Positions 16,450 to 25,748 of a DNA stretch of 64,000 bases are shown one piece after another. Source of the DNA: Leucobacter komagatae (GTDB lineage Bacteria > Actinomycetota > Actinomycetes > Actinomycetales > Microbacteriaceae). Position numbers and translations under genes: made by a program. The stretch is from the NCBI RefSeq assembly GCF_006716085.1, contig NZ_VFON01000002.1, forward strand, positions 248,001 through 312,000, read 5' to 3'. The notes below the pieces were generated by a model. That model saw only the letters and a program-made list of their open reading frames with translations, made no database searches and was not told the origin of the DNA. The first letter of the stretch is position 1. Each line of letters opens with the position of its first letter.

Positions 16450-16860
16450 TTAACCGACAGCGTCTGCCTTCGTCGGGTGAACCGTGCCGTGCGGGTGCTC
16501 GGCTGGCGAGTAAATCGAGTACAGCTTGAGGGGCTCATCGCCCGTATTCACGACGTTGTGTCACTGCCCGGCAGGGACGAACACCGCGAAGCCGTGCGAC
16601 ACGTCCCAGGTCTGCAGCGGGTCTGCGGCGGGGCCCATCTCGGCTCGACCCACCCCGGCTTCGATGCGCAGAAACTGGTCGTGGTCGTTATGAATCTCCA
16701 GGCCAATGTCATCGCCCGGCTGGACCACCATGAGCGTGGTCTGCGAGTGGGCTCCCGTCCACACCGTGGTGCGGAAGTTCTCGTTGCGAACGGTTTCAGA
16801 CTCGATGTCGATCACTGCCGGGGCTGGACCCGCGTCGTTGAGGTGGCTTAGGCTCGCCAC
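16450..16860 (-). pseudogene. Cupin-domain protein gene with in-frame TGA
   Basis: The frame opens at GTG 16860 and reads a small cupin of 136 codons ending in TAA at 16450, interrupted by TGA at 16563-16561. Before the stop are LEIHNDHDQFLRIEAGVG and FAVFVPAGQ; after it the frame continues HNVVNTGDEPLKLYSIYSP and HPHGTVHP. In this family the stop position normally holds Trp (PAGxWHN), so a single TGG to TGA change explains it. Both halves of the metal-binding site are still readable, so the loss looks recent. Confidence 0.75.
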
Positions 16861-16868
16861 AGTACGCC

Positions 16869-16883
16869 CAAATCTCAGATTTG
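16869..16883. promoter_or_regulatory. 15-bp palindrome upstream of the cupin pseudogene
   Basis: CAAATCT-C-AGATTTG is a perfect inverted repeat 9 bases before the cupin start. It is AT-rich against the local background and is a likely operator. Confidence 0.5.
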
Positions 16884-16949
16884 AACAAACTTTGGATTAA
16901 CTTTTACTCAAGCTTGCGTGGGCACTCGGCAAGCGAAGCAACAGATTTG

Positions 16950-17153
16950 CTACTTCTCGCCCCTCACGAGACGCATGATGCTCTGCACCGCCATTGCCAC
17001 CCCGGCGAGGCCAATGAGCCCAGCGAGGGCGCTCGTGACGACGTGCGGATCCATCAGGAGGAACGCAAACACGGCCCCCACGATAAACATGATCCCAACG
17101 GGAAGCAGGATCTTCGGGGAGGGCAGTTGCGGGTTCTGCTGTGGCTCGGTCAT
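16950..17153 (-). CDS. Small membrane protein, 67 residues
   Basis: After a polar, proline-rich N-terminus there are two hydrophobic segments (ILLPVGIMFIVGAVFAFLLM and ALAGLIGLAGVAMAVQSI) and a basic tail MRLVRGEK. The function is not known. It starts at a leaderless ATG with TAGTCT 6 bases upstream, which supports expression. Confidence 0.65.
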   Translation of the reverse strand: MTEPQQNPQLPSPKILLPVGIMFIVGAVFAFLLMDPHVVTSALAGLIGLAGVAMAVQSIMRLVRGEK

Positions 17154-17159
17154 GGCTTG

Positions 17160-17165
17160 AGACTA
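17160..17165 (-). promoter_or_regulatory. Leaderless -10 box (TAGTCT) of the 67-residue membrane protein
   Basis: TAGTCT lies 6 bases before the ATG at 17153 on the minus strand, with no Shine-Dalgarno. Confidence 0.55.
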
Positions 17166-17171
17166 CCGAAG

Positions 17172-17801
17172 TCACCTTCGGTAGTCGGTGCTCAGTACTC
17201 CGCGTTTCACGGTCTCGGTGCGCCGCATCCCCGACGCCCGAAGCCACCCGTCAACCTCGTCGGGCGCCTCGCTCACAAAGCGCTCGACGGTATTGTGCCG
17301 GTGCAGGTGACCAATCGACCAATTGAAGCGATCTTCCCCCGCCCGAACGGCGACCCTCGCGGGCGCGCCATCGTGCACGATTTGGATCCGGGAGACGCCA
17401 GTGAGCGGCACCGTACGCTGCCGATTCCCGTCGCGCACGCTGAGGACTTCCGGGGTGACCGCGATCTTGACCTCTCGCGCCTGGGCGGAAAGCCGGAGGT
17501 AGCCGACAAACACGAGACACAGGCCCCCGAGCAGCACGCCAATGAGCACCGCGCCGGTCAGCGCGAGGCCGCCCAAGAGAGCGATCACGGCGCTTCCGGC
17601 GGCGAGCGCTGTCGAGGCGAGCAGCAGGCCGGGAGACAGCGCCTCTCGGGTGCTCGCAGCGGTAAACCGGAGTTCCATCCCCTCGCCGTTCGATGCCCAG
17701 TGAGCTCGCACTCGTACCCCTGTCCCGGTGTCGTGTTTGGTGTCTCGTCCGTTCCGTTCAACTGTAGCGACGCATCGCTGGGCTACTTCGCGCACGGGCA
17801 T
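17172..17801 (-). CDS. Membrane protein with two N-proximal helices and a PH-like cytosolic domain
   Basis: The longest frame gives 209 residues. Two hydrophobic helices (LLLASTALAAGSAVIALLGG and ALTGAVLIGVLLGGLCLVFV) are followed by a beta-rich region (VKIAVTPEVLSVRDGNRQRT, LTGVSRIQIVHDG, VERFVSEAPDEVDGWL) that resembles bacterial PH-type domains. The start is uncertain: 17678 (MELRFTAAS) would remove a charged N-terminus that looks less protein-like. Role unknown. Confidence 0.6.
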   Translation of the reverse strand: MPVREVAQRCVATVERNGRDTKHDTGTGVRVRAHWASNGEGMELRFTAASTREALSPGLLLASTALAAGSAVIALLGGLALTGAVLIGVLLGGLCLVFVGYLRLSAQAREVKIAVTPEVLSVRDGNRQRTVPLTGVSRIQIVHDGAPARVAVRAGEDRFNWSIGHLHRHNTVERFVSEAPDEVDGWLRASGMRRTETVKRGVLSTDYRR

Positions 17802-17833
17802 AGGTATTCATTGTGCGCCGCCAATGAGTCAAC

Positions 17834-17839
17834 TAGCCT
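17834..17839 (+). promoter_or_regulatory. Leaderless -10 box (TAGCCT) of a 53-residue protein
   Basis: TAGCCT lies 6 bases before the ATG at 17846. It is the main support for this short gene. Confidence 0.5.
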
Positions 17840-17845
17840 GGCGAC

Positions 17846-18007
17846 ATGATGAGCGACACCATGATCTTCACTGCGTTACTGTACTGGGCCGTGATTGCGG
17901 CGGTCATCTCGGCCATCGCGTTCTTCGTGGTTCGAGGGGCCGTGCTCTCGGCGCTTCGCAAGCACGCCGCAGAGCAACGCGCACAGGGGCAGCAACCGCC
18001 CGTTTGA
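17846..18007 (+). CDS. Small single-pass membrane protein, 53 residues
   Basis: The frame ATG 17846 to TGA 18007 encodes a hydrophobic helix (FTALLYWAVIAAVISAIAFF) followed by a basic, glutamine-rich tail (LRKHAAEQRAQGQQPPV). It is too short for most gene finders. A leaderless -10 box sits at the right distance. The function is unknown. Confidence 0.5.
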   Translation: MMSDTMIFTALLYWAVIAAVISAIAFFVVRGAVLSALRKHAAEQRAQGQQPPV

Positions 18008-18052
18008 CGGGGCGTGGCCCGGGCAGTGGTACTCGCTTCGGGCCGCCGGGTT

Positions 18053-18472
18053 TTAGGCCGGCGGCCCGACTCGGACCTCGCCGACCGCGAGCGAAGGCTC
18101 GTACCCCGCCGCCGCACACTGCTTTCCCAGGATGTCGAACCCGTTCTGCAAGCTTGTCACGTGGTCGCGCCTGACATGCTCGTTCTCAGCGATCCAGGCG
18201 GCGAGGAAGCTCCGCGAGATGTTCCGAAGGATGTCCACTTTCGGGCCCCCGGGCCGATCCAGCCCTGAGAGCTCGTTCCACTCCGCGATGAAGGCGTCCC
18301 TGATGACGCCCGCTTCCTCGCGAGTCAGCCCGGATGACTCCATCTCGGCGGCGTATGTTTGCCAGGCCTGATCAGCGCTCGCGCACAGCTGCTCCTCCAC
18401 GCCCTGAGCCGTACAGCCGGTGAGCAGCAGGGTCGCGGCCAGGCATGCCCCTGCGATGTACCGTCCCCGCAC
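18053..18472 (-). CDS. Putative lipoprotein, 139 residues
   Basis: The N-terminus MRGRYIAGACLAATLLLTGC is a lipoprotein signal with lipobox LTGC. The mature part is helical and polar, with conserved-looking cysteines (EEQLCASADQAW, GKQCAAAGYEP). It should be anchored outside the membrane. AGGAGG lies before the GTG start. No enzyme motif is seen. Confidence 0.75.
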   Translation of the reverse strand: MRGRYIAGACLAATLLLTGCTAQGVEEQLCASADQAWQTYAAEMESSGLTREEAGVIRDAFIAEWNELSGLDRPGGPKVDILRNISRSFLAAWIAENEHVRRDHVTSLQNGFDILGKQCAAAGYEPSLAVGEVRVGPPA

Positions 18473-18567
18473 GTACTTCCTCCTGAGCTAACACTGTGGC
18501 GGCCAGTCTAGGTGAGCGCAGCACGACAGATCTAGGTCGCGGTCAGGGTTGGACCTGTTAGCGCCCG

Positions 18568-18984
18568 CTATCCGGCATGTTTCGCCGGCGGCAGGACGAT
18601 GTCGAACAGCCAGGCGAAAGCAAACGTGTAGACGAGGAAGAACACGAGGATGCCGAGTTCGAGGATGAACGCGTCGAGCAGACTGACGTTTAAGATCCAG
18701 GCGAGCAGCGGGATTAGGAAGACGACCAGCCCTCCCTCGAAGCCGATGGCGTGTGCGATCCGCCGTCGAACCGTTCTGGTCTGCGACGCCTGACGACGCT
18801 CCCAGGCTTCAAAGAGTGACGTCCACACGAAGTTCCAGAGCAGCGCGACCGTTGATGAAGCGATCGCTACAAGACCGGAGCCTGCGCCGCTGTGGCCAAG
18901 CGCCATGAGGGCGAGCGACACGAACAAGATTGCGGTCACTTCGTAAGTAACGACGTAGATAATGCGGCGCAAAACGGCAGACAT
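18568..18984 (-). CDS. PACE-type (AceI-like) efflux protein
   Basis: The 138-residue product has four membrane helices arranged as two tandem repeats of the bacterial transmembrane pair domain: RRIIYVVTYEVTAILFVSLA with WNFVWTSLFEAWERR, then RRRIAHAIGFEGGLVVFLIP with FAFAWLFDIV. The family exports chlorhexidine and other cationic biocides and, natively, polyamines. The ATG at 18984 follows GGAGGA; the longer frame to 19137 has no site. Confidence 0.8.
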   Translation of the reverse strand: MSAVLRRIIYVVTYEVTAILFVSLALMALGHSGAGSGLVAIASSTVALLWNFVWTSLFEAWERRQASQTRTVRRRIAHAIGFEGGLVVFLIPLLAWILNVSLLDAFILELGILVFFLVYTFAFAWLFDIVLPPAKHAG

Positions 18985-19148
18985 GAGGTCCTCCTGCAAG
19001 TGAGTCCATGGGAAGTCCTTGCAGGGTTCACGTCCATGAAGTGAATGATTCGGTAAGCCGGGTGACCGACTCACTGCTGTCCAAGGTATCGGGGCTGGCT
19101 GATCAAGCGCTGTGCAGGTTCGCGCCCTCGCAAGCAAACGTTGCGTAT

Positions 19149-19379
19149 ATGGGCTGGAATCTCCTGAAGCTTCCCACGGCGCACTGCCACGGGATAGCAG
19201 CAGAGGCGATCCGCCACGCGCTGCGCAACGCCATTCGTCACACCGAGCAGCACGGTCGAATGACCATGTACACCGGCCCCGGCTAGGATGGCACCCCGAT
19301 CAAAGTCGGCGTCGTCAAATGGCACGAGCCCCTCGCTGTCGCACATGCGATGAAACCCGCCAGGCCGAAGTACCTGTAG
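19149..19379 (+). pseudogene. Toxin-like (HGI...HAMxxRPKYL) gene with in-frame TAG
   Basis: The frame from ATG 19149 reads HCHGIAAEAIRHALRNAIRH, reaches TAG at 19284-19286, and then continues in the same frame DGTPIKVGVVKWHEPLAV and HAMKPARPKYL to TAG 19379. The pattern resembles small actinobacterial toxin-like proteins that end in a HAM-x-x-RPK(F/Y)L motif and sit beside a short antitoxin gene (family recall, not searched). Both ends are kept, so one nonsense change seems to have broken it. Confidence 0.5.
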
Positions 19380-19398
19380 CGCCCGAGAGGAGACGACC

Positions 19399-19674
19399 AT
19401 GCCCCGCAGCAGCCTCGAGGACCTTCTCGCACACGCCGAAGAGCTTGCCGACCAGTTCGAGAGCTACGAGCCTCGACCTGAGGATCGCGACGCACCAGTC
19501 AGCCCGTCTCACGAGGTGAAGATGGCAGCCTGACGCCGCGCTGAAGCAGAGCGAGAACTCGCCGCCGCGGTCGTACGGGCGCGGGCCGAGCATGTTTCTT
19601 GGAGGGTACTCGGTGAAATGGTCGGCACCAGCGGAGAGGCCGCGCGCCAGCGATACGCAAGCCGAGGCATCTAG
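19399..19674 (+). pseudogene. Antitoxin-like HTH gene with in-frame TGA
   Basis: The frame from ATG 19399 (AGGAG upstream) reads MPRSSLEDLLAHAEELADQF, stops at TGA 19531-19533, and continues in frame RRAEAERELAAAVVRARAE and VSWRVLGEMVGTSGEAARQR to TAG 19674. The second part is a typical small helix-turn-helix. It follows the toxin-like remnant by 19 bases on the same strand, as a toxin/antitoxin pair would. Confidence 0.5.
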
Positions 19675-19848
19675 CGGCTTCGCCCATGTTCCCGTTGCCG
19701 GCGCGCATCGGCGTTCGACGCCTCGACTCACTCACAGAGAAGGCACATGCCTGGGGCTTCCCCCGAAGCCTCATCGGCAATCGCCGCAATGAGAAGTTGA
19801 GCCGGCGGCTCAGGCCCCTCTCGCGTGCCCTATGTGCCTTTGCGTGGG

Positions 19849-20604
19849 CTACTGAGTGGGCCTCTTTGCCAACAGGTTTGGCACATTCGAGTTGTTGCGG
19901 AGCCAGTCCGCGAGATTGAAATCGATCATGTTTGCCAGCCTGACACACGCAAGATACCCGTCCTCGACCGTGAGCCGTGCAGCACCTTGCCCAGGTAAGG
20001 GAAATCCTCGCAGAAGCGGTTCGTGGTGCGCGACACGATTGCGAGCTGCATGCACAATGTCAATCTGTCGGAGTACCCAGTCCCTGGAATAAGCCTCCCC
20101 CGCGCTCTGAGCGGTGCGACGCCCGCCAGGGAATGCACGATGCAGCACCGCGCGCCAGTTCTGCTCATAGTCGACTTTTACTCGCCTGGGTTCCTTACCC
20201 ACGTATCCACCGGAGTCGAATAAATCACGCCAGAACCCAAACATGAGGCGCGCAACCAGCTTTCCCGGTACGTGTGGCAGGTCGGGGTTCGCCCTGTCTT
20301 GAGCCGGTAGTCGTTCCCAAGCTTTCTGCAAGTTCGTAGTGGCACGCCAATCGAGCGGTATGCCGCCGAGCTCATACCACCGCTCACCCAGGTGTGCGGT
20401 GAGCACACCATGGATCGCGTTACGAAGCGCGACTTCAATAATCGCGATGTCCGCAAACATTGCAGACGCGACGTCCCGATCCCACACATAAAATTCTCGG
20501 GCAAGAGACCGATCGCCATCGGCTTCGCTGAGATAGGTGCCTAGGCGGTCTGGGGAGATGGCAGCCTCGAGTGCTTCAAGCTGAAGATCACCACCTGCCG
20601 TCAT
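19849..20604 (-). CDS. Abi_2 / AbiF-like abortive infection protein (HEPN)
   Basis: The 251-residue product starts MTAGGDLQLEALEAA. It has the Abi_2 pattern: EFYVWDRDVASAMFADIAII, EVALRNAIHGVL, the WYELGG segment, and LVARLMFGFWRDLF. The C-terminal half has RNRVAHHEPLL at residues 188-198, an R-x4-H motif of HEPN ribonucleases. Members block phage growth by cutting RNA, and AbiF-type genes are reported next to a structured RNA. The ATG at 20604 has TAGTAT 7 bases upstream. A putative small RNA runs the opposite way from the same promoter region. Downstream lies the decayed toxin/antitoxin pair. Confidence 0.8.
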   Translation of the reverse strand: MTAGGDLQLEALEAAISPDRLGTYLSEADGDRSLAREFYVWDRDVASAMFADIAIIEVALRNAIHGVLTAHLGERWYELGGIPLDWRATTNLQKAWERLPAQDRANPDLPHVPGKLVARLMFGFWRDLFDSGGYVGKEPRRVKVDYEQNWRAVLHRAFPGGRRTAQSAGEAYSRDWVLRQIDIVHAARNRVAHHEPLLRGFPLPGQGAARLTVEDGYLACVRLANMIDFNLADWLRNNSNVPNLLAKRPTQ

Positions 20605-20610
20605 AGCACT

Positions 20611-20617
20611 TATACTA
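20611..20617. promoter_or_regulatory. Overlapping divergent -10 boxes of the Abi_2 gene and its facing RNA
   Basis: On the plus strand TATACT (20611-20616) is near consensus. On the minus strand TAGTAT (20617-20612) lies 7 bases before the Abi_2 ATG. The two promoters share the same bases, so their firing should compete. Confidence 0.55.
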
Positions 20618-20621
20618 GACA

Positions 20622-20684
20622 CGTAGTCCCCGGATATGGCCTCTCCCGACGTGAGCGGTGAAGCCTCCGGGGTTCTTTTCTTTT
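20622..20684 (+). ncRNA. Putative structured small RNA divergent from the Abi_2 gene
   Basis: After TATACT at 20611 the plus strand holds CCCCGGA (20628-20634) pairing with TCCGGGG (20666-20672), then GGC (20638-20640) with GCC (20663-20665) across a TAT bulge, and an inner TCCCG/CGGTGA hairpin with loop ACGTGAG. A T-rich tail (20673-20684, TTCTTTTCTTTT) ends it like an intrinsic terminator. There is no open frame. The position next to an AbiF-like gene suggests a partner RNA (inference). Confidence 0.5.
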
Positions 20685-20826
20685 AGCCCACTGGCGGAAG
20701 CCTCTGCTTGGCCCCCAGGGACGTTCGGCCAGTAATGCGCCTGCGTCATCAACGGTCGGCATTCCTTTTGAACGGCTCCTCTTTCAGCCGGCGATCATCC
20801 GGTCACGAGCTTTGCAGAAAACGACT
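20685..20826. other. Intergenic stretch without recognised features
   Basis: Between the putative RNA and the tRNA-Pro terminator I see no credible gene, repeat or operator. The short plus-strand ORF starting at 20708 has no family-like content. Confidence 0.4.
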
Positions 20827-20828
20827 AA

Positions 20829-20868
20829 GGCCCGGAACTTCGTTGATATTTCAACGATGTTCCGGGCC
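20829..20868 (-). terminator. Strong terminator downstream of tRNA-Pro
   Basis: GGCCCGGAAC/GTTCCGGGCC continues, after one mismatch, into TCGTTGA/TCAACGA with a 4-base loop. On the minus strand it lies 6 bases after the tRNA and is followed by a T-containing tail. Confidence 0.75.
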
Positions 20869-20874
20869 CTTTCG

Positions 20875-20948
20875 TCGGGATGACAGGATTTGAACCTGCG
20901 ACCCCGTCGTCCCGAACGACGTGCGCTACCAAACTGCGCCACATCCCG
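20875..20948 (-). tRNA. tRNA-Pro (CGG)
   Basis: The minus strand folds into a cloverleaf with acceptor CGGGATG/CATCCCG, anticodon stem CGTCG/CGACG, loop TTCGGGA (anticodon CGG) and T loop TTCAAAT. The discriminator is A. CCA is not encoded. Confidence 0.95.
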
Positions 20949-21044
20949 ATTTACGCTTTCGCGCAATGAATACTCTATCGGGTCGCCACCAAAAAACGAA
21001 AACGAGCGCGACAGTCAGCATGTCGCGGGCGCGTCACGGTCCCG

Positions 21045-21117
21045 AGCCCAGCGACCCCCGCAAGCCCAGCGAACCCCGCGAGCCCAGCAAGTCCCACGAG
21101 CCCAGCGAACCCCGCAA
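21045..21117. repeat. Four imperfect copies of an 18-bp tandem repeat
   Basis: The unit is GCCCAGCGAACCCCGCRA. It lies directly after the stop codon of the CG0192-type gene and outside any credible gene, although both strands read as low-complexity peptide. Confidence 0.7.
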
Positions 21118-21123
21118 GAGCTC

Positions 21124-21762
21124 CTAGTCCAGCGTCGCGATCACGACCGGGGCCTCCTGGCCCGGCCAGGTCGCCGTAAGCGTGCCCGCGGCGCCACGAG
21201 CGGCCGGCGCATCTGCCTGCGGCACGTGGATGACCCTGAGCGTCGCAAAGCCCGTCGAGGCGACGCTCACGCCGTCGGCGAGCGAGACCTCCGCGGCCCA
21301 CAGCTCGGGTACCTGCGCGCCGGGCTCCCCCGACCCGTGAATCGGCATCTCGATCTTCCGCGGCACCGTCGAGCCGTCTGGCTGGTGCACGAGCTCTTCG
21401 CTCCCCGAGCCGCCCTGCGCGATCACCTGGGCGAGCACGGCACGGTAGACGGGGTCGCCGGCCGCGGCGGTCACCCAGCGCGTGCCGAGGATGCCATGCT
21501 CGGTCGTGCCGACGAGGTGCGCCTCGCCACCGTCAAGCGGCGCGCTGCGGTACGTGAGCGGCACATGGTACACCTTCTTCTCCCCCGCAGACACGAGGAT
21601 CCCGTCGATACCGACCTCACCCTCCGGGTCGTCGAGCCGGTAGCCCGAGACACGGGTGAGCTGGGCGATGTCGCCGGTGAACCAGGGCTGCTTCGGCAGC
21701 CACTCTGCGATGAGTTCGAGCTTTGACGGAACGAGCGTGGTGTCAGTGTAAAGGAGTGCCAT
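21124..21762 (-). CDS. Maltokinase N-terminal cap-like (CG0192-type) protein
   Basis: The 212-residue product resembles the N-terminal cap domain of actinobacterial maltokinases as a stand-alone protein: WLPKQPWFTGD, KVYHVPLTYRSAPLDGGE, LVGTTEHGILGTRWVTAAAG, then a beta-rich C-terminus. It lacks any kinase catalytic domain. The role is not established; similar proteins are found across actinobacteria. The gene stands alone between tRNA-Pro and typA. Confidence 0.65.
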   Translation of the reverse strand: MALLYTDTTLVPSKLELIAEWLPKQPWFTGDIAQLTRVSGYRLDDPEGEVGIDGILVSAGEKKVYHVPLTYRSAPLDGGEAHLVGTTEHGILGTRWVTAAAGDPVYRAVLAQVIAQGGSGSEELVHQPDGSTVPRKIEMPIHGSGEPGAQVPELWAAEVSLADGVSVASTGFATLRVIHVPQADAPAARGAAGTLTATWPGQEAPVVIATLD

Positions 21763-21803
21763 GCCCCGATCATACGCGGCTGCCCCGCCAGAGAATACAG
21801 AAA

Positions 21804-21838
21804 CGCCCGCACCCCGAGCTGAGCTCAGAGTGCGGGCG
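21804..21838 (-). terminator. Terminator of typA
   Basis: CGCCCGCAC/GTGCGGGCG encloses a second small palindrome and is followed on the minus strand by TTTCTGTATTCT, downstream of the typA stop. Confidence 0.7.
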
Positions 21839-21856
21839 CGAGGCGCGAAGGCGCGC

Positions 21857-23761
<1,905 letters not shown>

Positions 23762-23800
23762 AGGGGTGGATCCTCACGATCAAAAAATAGCGAACGTTCT

Positions 23801-23806
23801 ATCATA
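23801..23806 (-). promoter_or_regulatory. -10 box (TATGAT) upstream of typA
   Basis: TATGAT lies about 40 bases before the typA ATG on the minus strand. Further upstream, CGCAACTCGCG and CGCGAGTTGCG (about 23818-23852) form an 11-bp inverted repeat that may be part of the control region. Confidence 0.45.
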
Positions 23807-23943
23807 CCCGTTCACGGCGCAACTCGCGACCCGCGCGGGAAATGCGCGAGTTGCGAAGCGGCCCGTGACGGGCCTCGGAGCGACGGCTGCCCCTGGACTC
23901 CGCGCCGCTAACCCCCGGCGCGGGTGCCCCTCTAGCGTAGTAG

Positions 23944-23979
23944 GTCGCCGCCCCGCTCGGGAAAGAGCGGGGCGGCGAC
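23944..23979 (-). terminator. Terminator of the second peptide ABC operon
   Basis: A perfect 15-bp stem (GTCGCCGCCCCGCTC with its complement) with a 6-base loop lies 50 bases after the ATPase stop. It has no clear T-run but is the strongest hairpin between the ABC operon and typA. Confidence 0.65.
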
Positions 23980-24029
23980 ACTGTCACCTTGCGCGGAGCA
24001 GCCCGCGCGGCACGCGAAGGATCCGGCGC

Positions 24030-25748
24030 CTAGTGCCCCTCCTCAGCCTCTCGGAGCGCGCGCGCCAGCGCCCTGCGCTCCGCCTGCTCGGCCGGGTCGG
24101 GCACGGGAAGCGACGCGAGCAGTCGCTGCGTGTACGCTTCCCGCGGCGCTCGGAGCACCTCGGAGGTCGAGCCGCTCTCGACGAGCTCGCCGCGGTACAG
24201 CACGCCGACGCGGTCGGCGAGCGCGTCGACGACGGCGAGGTCGTGCGTGATGAAGAGCGACGCGAACCCGAGCTCGGCCTGCAGCTCGGTGAACAGCTCG
24301 AGCACTCGCGCCTGCACCGAGACGTCGAGCGCGCTCGTCGGCTCGTCTGCGATGAGCAGCTTCGGGTCGAGCGCGAGGCCGCGCGCGAGCGAGGCGCGCT
24401 GGCGCTGCCCGCCCGAAAGCTCGTGCGGGTACCGATCGCCGTACGCGCGCGGCAGCTGCACTGACTCGAGCAGCGCGTCGACGCGCGGCCCCGCCTCCTG
24501 CAGCGAGCGGGAAACGCGGTGCACGATGAGCGGTTCGGCGACGTTCTCGGCGATCGTGAGCAGCGGGTTGAAGCTCGATGCCGGGTCCTGGAACACGAAG
24601 CCGATGCTCTTGCGGAGCGGCTTAAACCCCCGCTCCTTGAAGCCCACCATCTCGTGGCCGAGCACCGTGAGCGAGCCCCCGGTCGCGTCGGTGAGGCCGG
24701 CGATCGCGCGCCCGATCGTCGACTTGCCCGATCCCGATTCGCCGACGAGGCCGTAGACCTCGCCCGCCCTGATCTCGAAATCAACGCCGCGCACGGCCTT
24801 GAAGCCGGGCCGCCCGAGCCTGCCGGGGTACTGAATCTCGAGCCCGCGCGCGGCGACGAGCGTCGGTGCATCCTTCCCCGCAGACGCGAGACCCGAGGCG
24901 GGCGCAGGGTCAGCCGCGGGCCGATCCGCGGCGCGGATCCGGCCGTCGCCGAGCTTGAGCACTGCGCCGAGCAGCTGCTTCGTGTAGTCCTCGCGGGGGT
25001 TCACGAACACCTCCGCGACGGGCGCCTGCTCGACGACCTTGCCCTGGTACATCACGGCGACATCGTCGGCGAGGTCGGCGACGACGCCCATGTTGTGCGT
25101 GATGAGCAGGATCGCGGTGCCGAGGTCGTCCCTCAGCTTCCGCAGGAGGTCGAGGATCTCGGCCTGCACGGTCACGTCGAGCGCCGTCGTCGGCTCGTCA
25201 GCGACGATGAGCCCGGGCTTCAGCGCGAGCGCCATCGCGATCATGACGCGCTGCTTCTGCCCGCCCGAAAGCTGGTGCGGGAAGTAGTCGACGCGCTCCT
25301 CGGGGTCGGGGAGCCCGACGAGCGTGAGCATTTCGATTGCCCGCGCTCGCAGCTCTTTCTTCGAGAGCTTTTCGTGCGCGCGCAGCCCCTCAGCGATCTG
25401 CCAGCCGATCGGGTAGACGGGATTCAGGGCAGTCGAGGGCTCCTGGAACACCATCGCGACGTCCCTCCCCCGCACCGCGCGCAGCGCGTCGGCAGACAGC
25501 TGCAGCACGTCGCTCGTGCCGCTCCCGTCACGGGCGGCGAGCACCACGGAGCCCCGGGCGACCGCGGTCTCGGGCAGCAGCCCGAGCACGGTGCGCGCAG
25601 AAACGGTCTTGCCCGATCCTGATTCGCCGACGACCGCGAGCACGCGGCCCGGCTGCACCGCGAGCGAGACCCCCGCAACGGCCTTGACGTCACCGTGGTC
25701 GGTCGCGAACGTGACCTCGAGGTCGCGAATATCGAGCACATTACTCAT
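24030..25748 (-). CDS. Peptide/nickel-type ABC transporter, fused double ATP-binding protein (operon B)
   Basis: The 572-residue product holds two ABC domains in one chain, equivalent to DppD plus DppF. The first has Walker A GESGSGKTVSA and signature LSGGQKQRV; the second has GESGSGKSTIG and LSGGQRQRA. Each carries an OppC-type C-terminal extension. It powers uptake of oligopeptides or similar solutes. It overlaps the permease gene by 8 bases and ends the operon. Confidence 0.9.
   Translation of the reverse strand: MSNVLDIRDLEVTFATDHGDVKAVAGVSLAVQPGRVLAVVGESGSGKTVSARTVLGLLPETAVARGSVVLAARDGSGTSDVLQLSADALRAVRGRDVAMVFQEPSTALNPVYPIGWQIAEGLRAHEKLSKKELRARAIEMLTLVGLPDPEERVDYFPHQLSGGQKQRVMIAMALALKPGLIVADEPTTALDVTVQAEILDLLRKLRDDLGTAILLITHNMGVVADLADDVAVMYQGKVVEQAPVAEVFVNPREDYTKQLLGAVLKLGDGRIRAADRPAADPAPASGLASAGKDAPTLVAARGLEIQYPGRLGRPGFKAVRGVDFEIRAGEVYGLVGESGSGKSTIGRAIAGLTDATGGSLTVLGHEMVGFKERGFKPLRKSIGFVFQDPASSFNPLLTIAENVAEPLIVHRVSRSLQEAGPRVDALLESVQLPRAYGDRYPHELSGGQRQRASLARGLALDPKLLIADEPTSALDVSVQARVLELFTELQAELGFASLFITHDLAVVDALADRVGVLYRGELVESGSTSEVLRAPREAYTQRLLASLPVPDPAEQAERRALARALREAEEGH

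Noticed and set aside
16561..16563. TGA in the cupin gene as a selenocysteine codon
   Set aside because: The position normally holds Trp, no selenoprotein element was seen downstream, and a nearby gene pair shows similar nonsense changes.
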